Positions 26,558-37,361 of a DNA stretch of 53,452 bases are shown here, one piece after another; position 1 is the first letter of the stretch; each line of letters starts with the position of its first letter. Below the pieces are notes generated by a model. It was not told the DNA's origin. It did no database searches and saw only the letters and a program-made list of their open reading frames with translations. Source of the stretch: an uncultured Pelagibacteraceae bacterium (GTDB taxonomy: Bacteria > Pseudomonadota > Alphaproteobacteria > Pelagibacterales > Pelagibacteraceae); assembly GCA_902574215.1 (NCBI GenBank), contig CACGMR010000006.1:1-53452 (forward strand), written 5' to 3'. The position numbers and the translations under genes are program-made.

Positions 26558-27559
26558 TTAAAAACCTACTATTTCTTTAATTCTTTCTATCTTTTTAGAA
26601 GCAATCATGTTTGCTTTTTCAACTCCATCTAGAAGAATTTCATCTAAATAACTTTTATCTCCTAAAAGTTTTTTTATCTCATTAGAAATAGGTTCAATTT
26701 TATTAACAAGTTCTTCAGCTAATTGTTCTTTAAATTCTGAAAAATTTTTACCTGAAAAATTTTTTACTGAGTTTTGTAATGTAGAATTAGTTAAGCTTGA
26801 ATAAATTCCTAAAAGATTCTTTGCCTCTAATCTCTCATCAAGTTCCTTTATATCTTGTGGCATAGGTAATGGATCGGTTTTTGCTTTTTTTATTTTGTTT
26901 ATTATTTGATCTTTATCATCTGTTAAATTTATTCGACTTAAATCTGATAATTCTGATTTACTCATTTTTTTTGAACCATCTTTTAAACTCATAATCCTAG
27001 AAAACTCTTTTTGAATTAAAGGTTCTGGTACTTGAAGAAAATTTTGTACATCAAAATCGTTATTAAATTTTTGGGCTATATCTCTGCACAACTCCAAATG
27101 TTGTTTTTGATCATCACCTACAGGAACATGAGTAGCATCGTATAAAAGAATATCAGCTGCCATTAGAACTGGATAAGAATATAATCCAATGCTAGCCTTC
27201 TCTTTATCTTTGCCGGCTTTCTCTTTGAACTGGGTCATCCTATTTAACCAACCCATTCTAGCAACACAGCTTAATATCCATGCTCCTTCTGCATGAGCAG
27301 CCACTCTAGATTGATTAAAAATTATACTTTTTTTTGGATCTATTCCACTTGCTATAAAAGTTGCAACAGTTTCCCGGATATTATTTTTTAATTCTTTAGG
27401 ATCTTGCCTTACTGTAATAGCATGTAGATCAACTACACAAAAAATACATTTGTTATCTTTATCATTATTTAAGTCTACAAAGTTTTTTATGGCACCTAAA
27501 TAATTTCCAAGATGAAGATTACCTGTAGGCTGAACACCAGAAAATATTTTTTTACCCAT
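26558..27559 (-). CDS. trpS: Tryptophanyl-tRNA synthetase
   Basis: A class I aminoacyl-tRNA synthetase of 333 residues that charges tRNA(Trp). The HIGH-equivalent is in [20 protein letters not shown] and the KMSKS loop is [21 protein letters not shown] and the conserved [12 protein letters not shown] are also present. murJ lies immediately upstream on the same strand, 4 bases away. Confidence 0.97.
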   Translation of the reverse strand: MGKKIFSGVQPTGNLHLGNYLGAIKNFVDLNNDKDNKCIFCVVDLHAITVRQDPKELKNNIRETVATFIASGIDPKKSIIFNQSRVAAHAEGAWILSCVARMGWLNRMTQFKEKAGKDKEKASIGLYSYPVLMAADILLYDATHVPVGDDQKQHLELCRDIAQKFNNDFDVQNFLQVPEPLIQKEFSRIMSLKDGSKKMSKSELSDLSRINLTDDKDQIINKIKKAKTDPLPMPQDIKELDERLEAKNLLGIYSSLTNSTLQNSVKNFSGKNFSEFKEQLAEELVNKIEPISNEIKKLLGDKSYLDEILLDGVEKANMIASKKIERIKEIVGF

Positions 27560-27563
27560 AAAA

Positions 27564-29093
27564 TTAATACTTTAATTTAATATCATTCATTTGAAAAGCT
27601 TTGATGAAATAGCACACAATTAAATAAAACAATAATCCTAATATAACAGATAAAACTAAATAAAAAGATTTAATTGATTGATTAAATGCTAATTCGTTTT
27701 GGAAAAAATTTAACATAAAGTTAAAAAATAAACCCATCATAATTGATGCAAAAATTATTTTGGTAAATTTAATTAAAAATATTTTATTAAAATAAAATAA
27801 TCGTCGATTTTTTAAGAATAAAAATAACAATATCGAATTAAACCAAGATGAAATAGATGTGGCTATTGGAATTATTATAAAACCAATTTCACTAAAATAA
27901 TACAAACTGATAAAAATATTAACCAATACTGAGATCAAAGAAATGTAAAATGGAGTTTTGGTATCATGGTTTGCAAAGAAAAAACTTGAAAAAACTTTTA
28001 TCAATGCAAAAGCAGGCAGACCTAAAGCAAAATAATATAAAGCTAAACTTGAGTTGTTCACTGAATTTTCGTTGAAAGAACCGTAACCAAATAAAGCTGA
28101 AATAATTTGTTCTGATCCAATGATTAAAGCGATAGTTGCTGGAAGACTTAAGAATAAACTTAATTCAAGAGCTTTATTTTGTATGAGCAAAATCTTATTT
28201 TTTTTTCTAGATTGAATATGTTTTGAAAGCTGTGGAAGTATTACAACACCAATCGCAATACCAGCTATAGCGAGGTTAATTTGATAAATTCTATCTGCGT
28301 AATACAAATAAGAAACTGCACTTGCTTGAAATGATGCAATTATCGTTCCAATTAAAATATTAATTTGAGTAACCCCAGATGAAAAAATACTTGGTAAAAG
28401 TTTTTTAAAAAAAAATTTAACTTTATTGCTCGTATGCAGTGTGAAACTAAATTTAAGCGAATAATATTTTGATACGTATTTATATAAAAATATTAATTGT
28501 AAAAAACCAGCTAAAGAAACACCGTAGGACAGATAATAAACTAACTGATCACCTAAAGATTTAGAATAAATCAATATTAAAATTAAAATAACATTCAAAA
28601 TTATTGGGGCTGCAGCCGCAGCTGCAAACCTATTGTGCGAATTTAGAATTGCAGAAAAAAATGATGCTAAGCAAATAAAAAATAAAAAAGGAAAAGTAAT
28701 TCTTGTTAAATTAATTGCTAGCTTCATTTTTTCTAAATCGCCCACAAATCCTGGAGCAATAATTGAAACAAATGCAGGCATGAAAATTTCAATTATTATT
28801 GTTAAAAATAACAGCCCTAAAAAAAGGAGATTAAAAATATCGTTAGCAAATTTGTTTGATTGTTTTTTTCCACTAGTAATTTCTGATGAATAACTTGGAA
28901 CGAATGCTGCATTAAAGGTGCCTTCCGCAAACAATCTTCTAAAAGTATTTGGAATTCTAAATGCTACAAAAAAAGCATCAGCCAACATCCCTGTTCCTAG
29001 AAAAATTGCTATTAAAATATCTCTTAAATATCCCAGCAATCTACTAATGACAGTATAAAAACCAAATGTGCCTGTTGACTTAAGTAAGTTCAT
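27564..29093 (-). CDS. murJ: Lipid II flippase MurJ
   Basis: A 509-residue polytopic inner-membrane protein of the MOP superfamily, with roughly 14 hydrophobic segments. It moves lipid II across the membrane for peptidoglycan synthesis. The MurJ signature is clear at the N-terminus: [41 protein letters not shown] (cited in part). The Arg residues of the central cavity are in these segments. It is divergent from the malic enzyme gene across 52 bases. Confidence 0.95.
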   Translation of the reverse strand: MNLLKSTGTFGFYTVISRLLGYLRDILIAIFLGTGMLADAFFVAFRIPNTFRRLFAEGTFNAAFVPSYSSEITSGKKQSNKFANDIFNLLFLGLLFLTIIIEIFMPAFVSIIAPGFVGDLEKMKLAINLTRITFPFLFFICLASFFSAILNSHNRFAAAAAAPIILNVILILILIYSKSLGDQLVYYLSYGVSLAGFLQLIFLYKYVSKYYSLKFSFTLHTSNKVKFFFKKLLPSIFSSGVTQINILIGTIIASFQASAVSYLYYADRIYQINLAIAGIAIGVVILPQLSKHIQSRKKNKILLIQNKALELSLFLSLPATIALIIGSEQIISALFGYGSFNENSVNNSSLALYYFALGLPAFALIKVFSSFFFANHDTKTPFYISLISVLVNIFISLYYFSEIGFIIIPIATSISSWFNSILLFLFLKNRRLFYFNKIFLIKFTKIIFASIMMGLFFNFMLNFFQNELAFNQSIKSFYLVLSVILGLLFYLIVCYFIKAFQMNDIKLKY

Positions 29094-29145
29094 AAATCAT
29101 ATTAGTCTTAATTTTACCCCAATTGTACACTTATTGTTATCAGAA

Positions 29146-31431
29146 ATGAAAAAAACAAAAATTGATCATTACACAGATAAAGAAGCTTTGGATTTTCATA
29201 AAGACAAAAAACCAGGCAAGATTGAGATTATTTCTTCTAAAAATATGACCACTAAGCGTGATCTCGCTTTAGCATATTCTCCAGGAGTTGCTGCTCCTGT
29301 AAAAAAGATAAGTGAAAATCCAGAAGCAGCTTATGATTACACAAGTAAAGGAAATCTTGTTGCTGTAATAAGTAATGGTTCAGCAATATTAGGGATGGGA
29401 AATTTGGGTGCTCTTGCATCAAAGCCTGTGATGGAAGGAAAAGCTGTATTATTTAAAAGATTTGCAGATATCGATTCGATTGATTTAGAGATTGATTGTA
29501 AAGATTCAGATGAAATCATAAATTCAATCAAGAATTTTGCACCAAGCTTTGGTGGAATTAATTTAGAGGACATAGCTGCCCCAGAATGTTTTATAATAGA
29601 ACAAAAATTAAAAGAAATTTTGGATATTCCAGTTTTTCATGATGATCAACATGGAACAGCAATTATAACAACCGCAGCATTAATTAATGCCTTAGATATT
29701 TGTGGTAAATCAATAAAAAAAATTAAAGTTGTAGTTAATGGTGCTGGAGCTTCAGCGCAAGCTTGTACGGAGTTATTTAAAAACTCAGGAGTAAAATCTG
29801 AAAATATAATAATGCTAGATAGAAAAGGCGTTATTTATGAAGGAAGAACTGAGGGAATTGATCAATGGAAATCCAGATATGCAGTTAAAACTAAACATAG
29901 AACTTTAGAGGATGCTGTTAACGGTGCAGATGTTTTTTTAGGATTATCTATAAAAGGTGTTCTAAAAAAGGAGATGGTTAAATCTATGGCAAAAAATCCA
30001 ATTATATTTGCTTGTGCTAATCCTGATCCAGAAATTACCCCTGAGGAAATTAATGAAGTTAGAAATGATGCAATTGTTGCAACAGGAAGATCAGATTATC
30101 CAAATCAAGTAAATAATTTAATTGGATTTCCTTATATCTTTAGAGGAGCTTTAGATGTTAGATCCAAAACGATAAATGAAAAAATGAAAGTTGCTGCGGC
30201 AAATGCAATAGCCAAACTTGCAAGAGAAGATGTTCCAGATGAAGTGGTTGCAGCTATGGGTGGAGAAAGACCTCATTATGGAAAAAATTATATTATTCCA
30301 TCTACGTTTGATCCAAGATTAATTAGTGTTATACCAGCGGCTGTAGCAAAAGCAGCTATAGACAGTGGAGTAGCTAGAAAAAATATAGATGATTTTGAAG
30401 TTTACAAAGATCAACTAAAACAAAGACTAGACCCAACAGTTACCATCATGCAAGGTATAAATTCATTTATTAAGAAAAACCAGAAAAGAATTGTTTTTGC
30501 AGATGGTGAAGACGAAAATACTTTAAAAGCCGCTATAGCATTTAAAAATTCAAAATTAGGTATTCCAATCTTGGTTGGTAAAGAAAGTAAAATTAAAGAG
30601 CAGATTAAAAATATTGGTTATAGTGAAAATTTTGACATTGAAGTTGTTAATTCAAAAGATGAAGAAAAAAGAAAAAGATACGTTAAACATTTATTTGAAA
30701 AATTACAAAGAGAGCAAGGATTATTAGAACGAGATTGTGACAGAATGATTAGAAATGATAGGGTTGTCTGGGCTACAAGTATGGTTGCCTGTGGTGATGC
30801 CGATGGTGCTGTAACAGGCAATACAAGACGTTTTGGGGCTTCATTTGAAAAAATTAAGCAAGTTGTTGATGTTAGAAAAGGTGAAATTATGTTTGGGCTA
30901 AATATGATCGTTCATAAAGGAAGAACTATTTTTGTTGGAGATACAAGCGTTCATGAATATCCTACATCTGAACAAATGGCTGAGATTGCAATATCTACAG
31001 CTAGAGTAGTAAGACTTTTTGGATTTGATCCTAGAGTTGCTTTTGTTTCACATTCAACTTTTGGACAACCCCTTACAAGTAGAACAAAACATATCAGAAA
31101 TGCTGTTGAAATATTAAAAGAAAAAAAAGTTGATTTTGAATTTGATGGAGATATGCAGCCAGACGTTGCTCTAAATCCAGAATACGAAGAACTTTACCCT
31201 TTTGCAAAGATTGTTGGTAAAGCAAATATTCTTATAATGCCAGGACAGCATAGTGCTGCAATTTCTTATAAGTTAATGAAAACTATTGGTGACTCAAAAG
31301 TAATTGGACCATTATTAATTGGACTTGGACTTCCTATAGAAATAGCTCCTCTAAGATCATCAACTTCAGAAATACTTAACTTAGCGTCAATTGCTGCTTA
31401 TTCTTCCCAAGTAATTGATTACAAAAAATAA
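29146..31431 (+). CDS. maeB: NADP-dependent malic enzyme with phosphotransacetylase-like domain
   Basis: Converts malate to pyruvate and CO2 with NAD(P) reduction. The start is put at ATG 29146 (MKKTKIDHYTDKEALDFH), as in relatives; the frame is open further upstream but that part is not conserved. The malic-enzyme half (residues about 1-425) has AYSPGVAAP, VISNGSAILGMGNLG, DIAAPECF, FHDDQHGTA and the NAD-binding VVNGAGASAQA. The C-terminal half (about 430-760) resembles phosphotransacetylase (FADGEDENTLKAA, NMIVHKGRTIFVGDTSVHE cited in part), which in MaeB proteins acts as a regulatory acetyl-CoA sensor. Length is 761 residues. The stop directly abuts that of the convergent BON gene. Confidence 0.95.
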   Translation: MKKTKIDHYTDKEALDFHKDKKPGKIEIISSKNMTTKRDLALAYSPGVAAPVKKISENPEAAYDYTSKGNLVAVISNGSAILGMGNLGALASKPVMEGKAVLFKRFADIDSIDLEIDCKDSDEIINSIKNFAPSFGGINLEDIAAPECFIIEQKLKEILDIPVFHDDQHGTAIITTAALINALDICGKSIKKIKVVVNGAGASAQACTELFKNSGVKSENIIMLDRKGVIYEGRTEGIDQWKSRYAVKTKHRTLEDAVNGADVFLGLSIKGVLKKEMVKSMAKNPIIFACANPDPEITPEEINEVRNDAIVATGRSDYPNQVNNLIGFPYIFRGALDVRSKTINEKMKVAAANAIAKLAREDVPDEVVAAMGGERPHYGKNYIIPSTFDPRLISVIPAAVAKAAIDSGVARKNIDDFEVYKDQLKQRLDPTVTIMQGINSFIKKNQKRIVFADGEDENTLKAAIAFKNSKLGIPILVGKESKIKEQIKNIGYSENFDIEVVNSKDEEKRKRYVKHLFEKLQREQGLLERDCDRMIRNDRVVWATSMVACGDADGAVTGNTRRFGASFEKIKQVVDVRKGEIMFGLNMIVHKGRTIFVGDTSVHEYPTSEQMAEIAISTARVVRLFGFDPRVAFVSHSTFGQPLTSRTKHIRNAVEILKEKKVDFEFDGDMQPDVALNPEYEELYPFAKIVGKANILIMPGQHSAAISYKLMKTIGDSKVIGPLLIGLGLPIEIAPLRSSTSEILNLASIAAYSSQVIDYKK

Positions 31432-32025
31432 TTATTCTCTTTGAATTCTTAAATCTTCAACAAGAATAATGCTTGCAATTACATCCTCTACATCAAGAAT
31501 TTCTTTAGCCTCACTTATAACTAAATCTTTTTCTTCAGAGGTTAAAGCTATTCCATATATATAAATTTTCTTTTTGAAAGTATCTATTTGATAATTGGTA
31601 GCCTTAATATTTTTATTTACAATTAATGCTGTTCTTAATTGTGAGGTAATAAGTAAATCTTTTGCAGATTGTTTAAAGTTAAAATTTTCTTTAATTTTAA
31701 TATCATTTCTAACTGATCTGGCACCCTTAGTTTCCCATGCTAATTTTGTAATCATTAATTTCTCCTCTGGTCTGTCTACTTTTCCAGTTACAAAAATCCT
31801 CCCATCTAAAACTTTAGTTTTTACAGATAAAAGATATTTTTTATCTCTGGCTAAGATTTTGGCACTTATACTTTTTTGCATAATGGAATCATCTATTTGA
31901 GTACCAACTGTTCTTGGGTCAAAAGCAACCGAAACACCAGTTCCAATAAGACCTTTTGAACCAACACCTGCACATCCGGCTAACATAAAACTTATAAAGA
32001 TATAAATTAATAATTTATTTTTCAT
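31432..32025 (-). CDS. BON-domain outer-membrane lipoprotein
   Basis: A 197-residue lipoprotein with signal peptide and lipobox (FMLAGC, Cys18) that would be lipidated. Two BON domains follow: roughly residues 49-115 (ISAKILARDKKYLLSVKTKVLDGRIFVTGKV, cited in part) and 120-192. The family includes E. coli DolP (YraP), which supports outer-membrane integrity. The neighbour is rsmI, with an LpoA-like gene on the other side, the same neighbourhood as yraP-yraL-yraM in E. coli, which supports a DolP-type assignment. The start overlaps rsmI by 11 bases. Confidence 0.85.
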   Translation of the reverse strand: MKNKLLIYIFISFMLAGCAGVGSKGLIGTGVSVAFDPRTVGTQIDDSIMQKSISAKILARDKKYLLSVKTKVLDGRIFVTGKVDRPEEKLMITKLAWETKGARSVRNDIKIKENFNFKQSAKDLLITSQLRTALIVNKNIKATNYQIDTFKKKIYIYGIALTSEEKDLVISEAKEILDVEDVIASIILVEDLRIQRE

Positions 32026-32878
32026 TTTTTAATTCTATACAATAATTGTATATTTCTTTTTTGGGAACTTTAATAATTTGACTTAAAATATTTGTAATTT
32101 CTTTAGTTGATAATTTAATAATCATTTTTTTTATTATATTCTTATCTGATTCAGTCAACTTTTCAGATACTTTTTTATTTATTTTTTTTTCAGAAATAAC
32201 AACTGTAAGTTCACCTTTTGGTTCTTTTTCAAATATTTCTAATTCATCTACATTTTTTCTGGTATATTCTTCGTATATTTTTGTTATTTCTCTACAAAAA
32301 ACTATCTTTCTTCCAGTAAAATTCTTTTTTATTTTAGGTATGATTTTGTTAATTTTTTTAGGAGAAATGAAAAAAACTAAAGAATTTTCAAATTCTGAAA
32401 ATTTTTTTAATTCATTAGATAATTGTTGTTTTTTATCTGACAAAAAACCACAAAACAAAAATTTATCTGAAAATCCACTAATTGAGACGGCTGCAGAAAC
32501 TGCAGAAGGTCCGGGAATGGGAAAGATTCTTATCTCATTATTAATACACTCATTAACCAATATTGAACCTGGATCAGAAATACTAGGTGTGCCAGCATCA
32601 GATATCAAAGAAATTATCTTTCCAGACTTTAGAAATTCAATAATTTTAACTACATTTTTTTTTTCATTAAATTTATGATTTGAAATTAATTTTGATTTAA
32701 TTAGATATTTATCTAAAAGATTTTTTGAAAGTCTAGTATCTTCGCATAAAATATAATCGGATTGCTGTAAAACTTCAATTGCTCTTAAAGTTATATCTTT
32801 TAGATTTCCTAAAGGAGTCGATACCAAATAAAGACCATTTTCGTATTCTTTTAACTTAAATTGTGGTTTTATAATCAT
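32015..32878 (-). CDS. rsmI: 16S rRNA (cytidine1402-2'-O)-methyltransferase
   Basis: A tetrapyrrole-methylase-fold enzyme that 2'-O-methylates C1402 in the ribosomal P site. The sequence shows GLYLVSTPLGNLKDITLRA, ILCEDTRLSKNLL, SDAGTPSISDPG and PGPSAVSAAVSISGF, all family signatures. Length is 287 residues. It is divergent from the LpoA-like gene across only 34 bases, so both promoters must overlap there. Confidence 0.95.
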   Translation of the reverse strand: MIIKPQFKLKEYENGLYLVSTPLGNLKDITLRAIEVLQQSDYILCEDTRLSKNLLDKYLIKSKLISNHKFNEKKNVVKIIEFLKSGKIISLISDAGTPSISDPGSILVNECINNEIRIFPIPGPSAVSAAVSISGFSDKFLFCGFLSDKKQQLSNELKKFSEFENSLVFFISPKKINKIIPKIKKNFTGRKIVFCREITKIYEEYTRKNVDELEIFEKEPKGELTVVISEKKINKKVSEKLTESDKNIIKKMIIKLSTKEITNILSQIIKVPKKEIYNYCIELKNEK

Positions 32879-32912
32879 AATTTAGCTTAAAAAATATTAT
32901 ACTAGCATCAAA

Positions 32913-34067
32913 ATGACTAAATTAATTAAAATTATTTATTTTATTTTTTTAAGTTTTTACTTTCTTTTTTTTCAAACTGTAAATGCTCAGGAAAAAATTA
33001 AAATAGGATTATTAGTTCCTATGACCGGAGATAATAAAGAAATAGGAGAGTCAATTATTAAAGCAGTTGGATTAGCTGTCAAAGATATAGATAATGGTCT
33101 TATAGAAATCTATCCAAAAGATACAGCAACTAAAGCTAACCAAACTTTAAAATCAGCATTTGAATTAAGTGAAATGGGGATAAAAATTGTTATAGGTCCT
33201 GTGTTCTATGAAAGTTTAACTTATTTAGATGAAATGGAGGATTTAACTTTTTTATCATTAACAAATAAAACTTTAGATCTTCCAAAAAATGTAATCTCTG
33301 CTGGAATTAATTCTTCATCACAATTTAATACAATAAAAAAATTTTTAGAAACTAATGAAATACAAAGAACTATTTTTTTAACACCAATCCAAGATTATGA
33401 ATTTGAGGTTAAAAGAGGAATGGAAAATTCAAAAATTAAAATTTATAAAGATTACGAATATAATATAGAGCCTACAAAACTAACAAAACAAATAGAAGAA
33501 ATTACAAACTACAGAATAAGAAAGCAAAATTTAGAGGATGAAATAAAAAGGATAAAAAATTCAAATGATCCAAATAAAGAAAAAAAAATAAAAAGACTTG
33601 AAAAAAGATACACTTTGGGTGGTTTAAATTTTGACGCTGTCGTAATTGCAGATTTTGATGAAAGTCTAAAAAGTGTATCTACATCACTTTTATATACTGA
33701 CGTACTTCCAAAAAATAAATATTTTATAACTTTAAATCAATGGTTTGATGAAAGTTTGTTAAATGAAACTGATATCCAGCCTTTATACTATCCATCAATA
33801 AATAAAGAAAATTTTGATAGCTACAAAATAAAGTACTATAACGCATTTAACGAAGATCCAACTCATTTGTCTTTACTAAGTTATGACCTTATTGGCTTGG
33901 TTTATTATTTATCACTAAACTCAAATACAGAAAATTTAAATAAAATTTTTAAGAAAAAAAATTCATTCAAAGGAAAAATAGGAGTCTTTGATATTCAAAA
34001 TAATAAAATAAATCATAGACTTAATTTTTATAAAATTGAAGATCAAAAACTTATAGAAATTTTCTAA
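32913..34067 (+). CDS. LpoA/YraM-like periplasmic binding-fold protein
   Basis: A 384-residue exported protein with an N-terminal signal peptide (IIYFIFLSFYFLFFQTVNAQ). A periplasmic-binding fold follows, starting KIKIGLLVPMTGDNKEIGESI and ending in KGKIGVFDI. In gammaproteobacteria LpoA (YraM) activates PBP1A from the outer membrane, and its gene neighbours rsmI and dolP. The same neighbourhood here argues for the same role. There is no lipobox Cys visible, so it may be soluble. A lysine-rich insertion sits near residues 200-230. The end overlaps rdgB by 17 bases. Confidence 0.7.
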   Translation: MTKLIKIIYFIFLSFYFLFFQTVNAQEKIKIGLLVPMTGDNKEIGESIIKAVGLAVKDIDNGLIEIYPKDTATKANQTLKSAFELSEMGIKIVIGPVFYESLTYLDEMEDLTFLSLTNKTLDLPKNVISAGINSSSQFNTIKKFLETNEIQRTIFLTPIQDYEFEVKRGMENSKIKIYKDYEYNIEPTKLTKQIEEITNYRIRKQNLEDEIKRIKNSNDPNKEKKIKRLEKRYTLGGLNFDAVVIADFDESLKSVSTSLLYTDVLPKNKYFITLNQWFDESLLNETDIQPLYYPSINKENFDSYKIKYYNAFNEDPTHLSLLSYDLIGLVYYLSLNSNTENLNKIFKKKNSFKGKIGVFDIQNNKINHRLNFYKIEDQKLIEIF

Positions 34068-34653
34068 TTTTTTTAAAAGCTTGATATCTATGATCCATTT
34101 TATACTTTTGAGATGGCTTCATTTCTCCAAAAGTTTTTCTTTTTCTTAAAGGAATAAAAATTGGATCATAACCAAATCCATTCTTTCCTTTTGGTTTGTC
34201 TGAAATATATCCCTCTACTTTTCCCAACACACAAACAATTTTTTTATTTAAATATGAAATAGAAAGTGCACAAATAAATCTTGCTTTAATTTTTTTATTT
34301 TTCCAATTTTTATCTTTTTTATTAAGCTCTCTGTAAACTTTTCTTATAGCTTTATTAAAATCCCCATGCTTTCCACCCCACCTTGCAGAATAAATGCCGG
34401 GATTTTTGTCTAAAAAATCAATCTGTAAACCCGAGTCATCAGCCAAGCACATCAACCCTGTTTTTTTAGAAAAGTATTTAGATTTGATTAATGAATTTTC
34501 TTTAAATGTTTTTCCATTTTCTACCGGGCTCTTGAGATTAAATTCGGATGTAGAATGAATTTTAATGCTTTTTGGCAACAAACTCTTGATTTCACGTAAT
34601 TTACCCTTGTTATTAGTGCCAATGAGTAATTTATCAATTTTTTGTTTAGACAT
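34051..34653 (-). CDS. rdgB: XTP/dITP diphosphatase (non-canonical purine NTPase)
   Basis: Hydrolyses XTP and dITP to monophosphates so that deaminated purines stay out of DNA and RNA. The family signatures are IGTNNKGKLREI at the N-terminus, ADDSGLQIDFL, GIYSARWGGKHGDFN and NGFGYDPIFIP. Length is 200 residues. It is divergent from grpE across 36 bases, which is typical near the heat-shock genes of alphaproteobacteria, though hrcA and rph are absent. Confidence 0.95.
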   Translation of the reverse strand: MSKQKIDKLLIGTNNKGKLREIKSLLPKSIKIHSTSEFNLKSPVENGKTFKENSLIKSKYFSKKTGLMCLADDSGLQIDFLDKNPGIYSARWGGKHGDFNKAIRKVYRELNKKDKNWKNKKIKARFICALSISYLNKKIVCVLGKVEGYISDKPKGKNGFGYDPIFIPLRKRKTFGEMKPSQKYKMDHRYQAFKKIRKFL

Positions 34654-34689
34654 CTAGAAATTATCAAAATCCTTACCATATAAGAGGCT

Positions 34690-35343
34690 ATGGAAAAAGA
34701 AGAAAACCAAAATAGCACTTCTACTGATCAAAACCAGGACACTGTAAACGAAACTGAAAAACCTGAGAAAAATTTAGTCGAAGAAAATAAACAAGAAACG
34801 GACCAAGAACCTAAAAAGGAAATTAAAGAACCAACTCCTGAAGAAAAAATTGCTGAACTTGAAGATAAAGTGGCAAGAACTTTAGCTGAAATGGAAAATC
34901 AAAGAAGAAGATTTGAAAAAGAGAAAGAAGATGCATTTGAATATGGTGGTTATAGTTTTGCTAAAGAGGCATTAAATTTAATTGATAACCTAGATAGATC
35001 AAAGCACGTACTTGAAAGCGACGACAAATTAAAAGAAACTGAAGCATTAAAGAAGACATTAGAACATTTAGACATTATTAAAAAAGATTTAATCTCAATA
35101 TTCGAAAAAAATAACATTAAACAAATCGATAGCCTTAACAAAAAATTAGATCCAAACTTTCATCAAGCAATGATGGAAATAGAAGATGATACAAAAGAAC
35201 CAGGAACAATAATCCAAGAAATTCAAAAAGGCTTTACTATAAAAGATAGATTACTCAGGCCTTCATTAGTAGGAGTTTCAAAAAAAGTCACAGAAAAAGA
35301 GGAAAAAACTGAAGAAAATCAGGAAAATCAAGAAAATAAATAA
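34690..35343 (+). CDS. grpE: Nucleotide exchange factor GrpE
   Basis: The DnaK co-chaperone that releases ADP. A highly charged, Q/E/N/K-rich N-terminal tail (residues 1-50) and a C-terminal E/K/N tail flank the family core: a coiled coil (KIAELEDKVARTLAEMENQRRR, cited in part), AKEALNLIDNLDRS and FHQAMMEIEDD. The KKGFTIKDRLLRPSLVGVSK-like C-terminal beta domain is present. Length is 217 residues. dnaK follows after 63 bases with its own heat-shock-type promoter. Confidence 0.95.
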   Translation: MEKEENQNSTSTDQNQDTVNETEKPEKNLVEENKQETDQEPKKEIKEPTPEEKIAELEDKVARTLAEMENQRRRFEKEKEDAFEYGGYSFAKEALNLIDNLDRSKHVLESDDKLKETEALKKTLEHLDIIKKDLISIFEKNNIKQIDSLNKKLDPNFHQAMMEIEDDTKEPGTIIQEIQKGFTIKDRLLRPSLVGVSKKVTEKEEKTEENQENQENK

Positions 35344-35355
35344 TTATGAGATCAA

Positions 35356-35383
35356 CTTGTAGTTTCACATTTAAACCCTATAT
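35356..35383 (+). promoter_or_regulatory. RpoH (sigma-32)-type promoter of dnaK
   Basis: CTTGTAG (35356-35362) and CCCTATAT (35376-35383), 13 bases apart, match the -35 CTTG and -10 C-rich boxes of sigma-32 promoters. A Shine-Dalgarno sequence (AAGGAGAG, about 35388-35395) lies before ATG 35407. No CIRCE repeat or hrcA is seen. Confidence 0.6.
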
Positions 35384-35406
35384 GACGAAGGAGAGACATT
35401 AAAATT

Positions 35407-37332
35407 ATGAGTAAAATTATTGGAATAGACTTAGGAACAACAAATTCATGTGTTGCTATTATGGAAGGAACACAGGCTAAAGTTTTAGAAAATGCTGAAG
35501 GAGCAAGAACTACTCCGTCAGTTGTAGCATTTACAGAAGAAAACGAAAAATTAATTGGACAACCAGCAAAAAGACAAGCTGTTACAAACCCAGAAAATAC
35601 TATCTTTGCAGTTAAAAGATTAATTGGAAGAAATTTTGACGATCCAACTGTGAAAAAAGATGTGGAAGCTGCACCTTTTAAAATAGTTAATTCTGAAAAA
35701 GGTGATGCTTGGATTGAAGCAAAAGGTGAAAAATATTCACCATCACAGATTTCCGCTTTTATTTTACAAAAGATGAAAGAAACAGCTGAAAAATATTTAG
35801 GTCAGGCAGTTACAAAAGCTGTGATTACCGTCCCGGCATACTTTAATGATGCACAAAGACAAGCAACAAAAGATGCTGGAAAAATAGCTGGTCTTGAAGT
35901 CTTAAGAATTATAAATGAACCAACTGCAGCATCACTTGCATATGGTTTGGACAAAAAACAAAATAAAAAAATTGCTGTATATGATTTGGGTGGAGGAACA
36001 TTTGATGTTTCTATTTTAGAACTCGGTGATGGTGTGTTTGAAGTTAAATCAACTAATGGTGATACTTTTTTAGGTGGTGAGGATTTTGACAATGCTGTTG
36101 TTGATTACTTGGTTTCTGAATTTAAAAAAGACAATGGAATTGATCTTAAATCAGATAAACTTGCCCTACAAAGATTGAAAGAGGCTGCTGAAAAAGCAAA
36201 AATAGAATTATCTTCTGCTGAACAAACAGATATAAACCTACCTTTTATTACAGCAGACAAAACAGGTCCAAAACATATTAATTTAAAGATGACTAGAGCA
36301 AAACTCGAGGCTCTTGTTGAGGACTTGATTGCCAGAACAATGCCTCCATGCAAAACTGCATTAAAAGATGCTGGAATTACTGCAAGTGAGATTGATGAAG
36401 TGGTTATGGTTGGTGGTATGACTAGAATGCCAAAAGTATTAGAGGAAGTTAAAAACTTTTTTGGAAAAGATCCTAATAAAAGTGTTAATCCTGATGAAGT
36501 AGTTGCTATGGGAGCTGCTATTCAAGCAGGTGTATTACAGGGTGATGTTAAAGATGTGCTTCTATTAGATGTAACACCGCTATCACTTGGTATCGAAACA
36601 CTTGGGGGTGTTTCTACAAAACTTATTGATAAAAATACAACAATACCGACTAAAAAAAGTCAGGTGTTTTCAACTGCTGAAGATAATCAGCCAGCTGTAT
36701 CTATTAGAGTTCTACAGGGTGAGAGAGAAATGGCAACTGACAATAAAGCTTTGGGTAACTTTGAATTAGTAGGTATTGCACCAGCACCAAGAGGTGTGCC
36801 TCAAATTGAGGTTACATTTGATATTGATGCTAATGGTATAGTAAATGTTTCAGCAAAAGACAAGGGAACTGGCAAAGAACAAAAAATTCAAATTCAAGCT
36901 TCAGGTGGACTAAGTGATGATGAAATTGAAAAAATGGTTAAAGATGCAGAAGCAAATAAAGAAGCTGATAAAAAGAAAAGAGAGTCAGTCGACGTTAGAA
37001 ACCAAGCAGATACTCTAATTCACTCCACTGAGAAGAATTTAAAAGAGCATGGATCAAAGATTTCTGATGCAGAGAAAAAAGCAATTGAGGATGCATCAAC
37101 TGCTGTAAAAGAGGCATTAAAGGGTGAAGATATTGAAGATATCAAGAAAAAAACTGAAACTTTAGTTCAGGCTTCAATGAAACTTGGAGAAGCGATCTAT
37201 AAATCACAACAAAGTGCAAAACCAGAATCTGGAAAAGATGACGGTGGAGATGATGCAGGTAAAAAAGACGAGAATGTTGTTGATGCTGATTTCGAAGAAG
37301 TAAAAGACGAGAATAAAGAAAAAAGCGCTTAA
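35407..37332 (+). CDS. dnaK: Chaperone DnaK (Hsp70)
   Basis: The ATP-dependent Hsp70 chaperone. The N-terminal ATPase has [17 protein letters not shown], the central phosphate-binding [15 protein letters not shown] and [12 protein letters not shown]. The linker [12 protein letters not shown] leads to the substrate-binding domain. The C-terminus is a low-complexity acidic tail with the conserved VVDADFEEV. Length is 641 residues. dnaJ starts 29 bases downstream. Confidence 0.98.
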   Translation: MSKIIGIDLGTTNSCVAIMEGTQAKVLENAEGARTTPSVVAFTEENEKLIGQPAKRQAVTNPENTIFAVKRLIGRNFDDPTVKKDVEAAPFKIVNSEKGDAWIEAKGEKYSPSQISAFILQKMKETAEKYLGQAVTKAVITVPAYFNDAQRQATKDAGKIAGLEVLRIINEPTAASLAYGLDKKQNKKIAVYDLGGGTFDVSILELGDGVFEVKSTNGDTFLGGEDFDNAVVDYLVSEFKKDNGIDLKSDKLALQRLKEAAEKAKIELSSAEQTDINLPFITADKTGPKHINLKMTRAKLEALVEDLIARTMPPCKTALKDAGITASEIDEVVMVGGMTRMPKVLEEVKNFFGKDPNKSVNPDEVVAMGAAIQAGVLQGDVKDVLLLDVTPLSLGIETLGGVSTKLIDKNTTIPTKKSQVFSTAEDNQPAVSIRVLQGEREMATDNKALGNFELVGIAPAPRGVPQIEVTFDIDANGIVNVSAKDKGTGKEQKIQIQASGGLSDDEIEKMVKDAEANKEADKKKRESVDVRNQADTLIHSTEKNLKEHGSKISDAEKKAIEDASTAVKEALKGEDIEDIKKKTETLVQASMKLGEAIYKSQQSAKPESGKDDGGDDAGKKDENVVDADFEEVKDENKEKSA

Positions 37333-37361
37333 ACTGACATTTAATTGTCTGGGGTAATTTG

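Noticed and set aside
29068-29145. Malic enzyme starting at 29068
   Set aside because: The upstream residues are not conserved-looking and the segment overlaps the murJ start; ATG 29146 matches the family.
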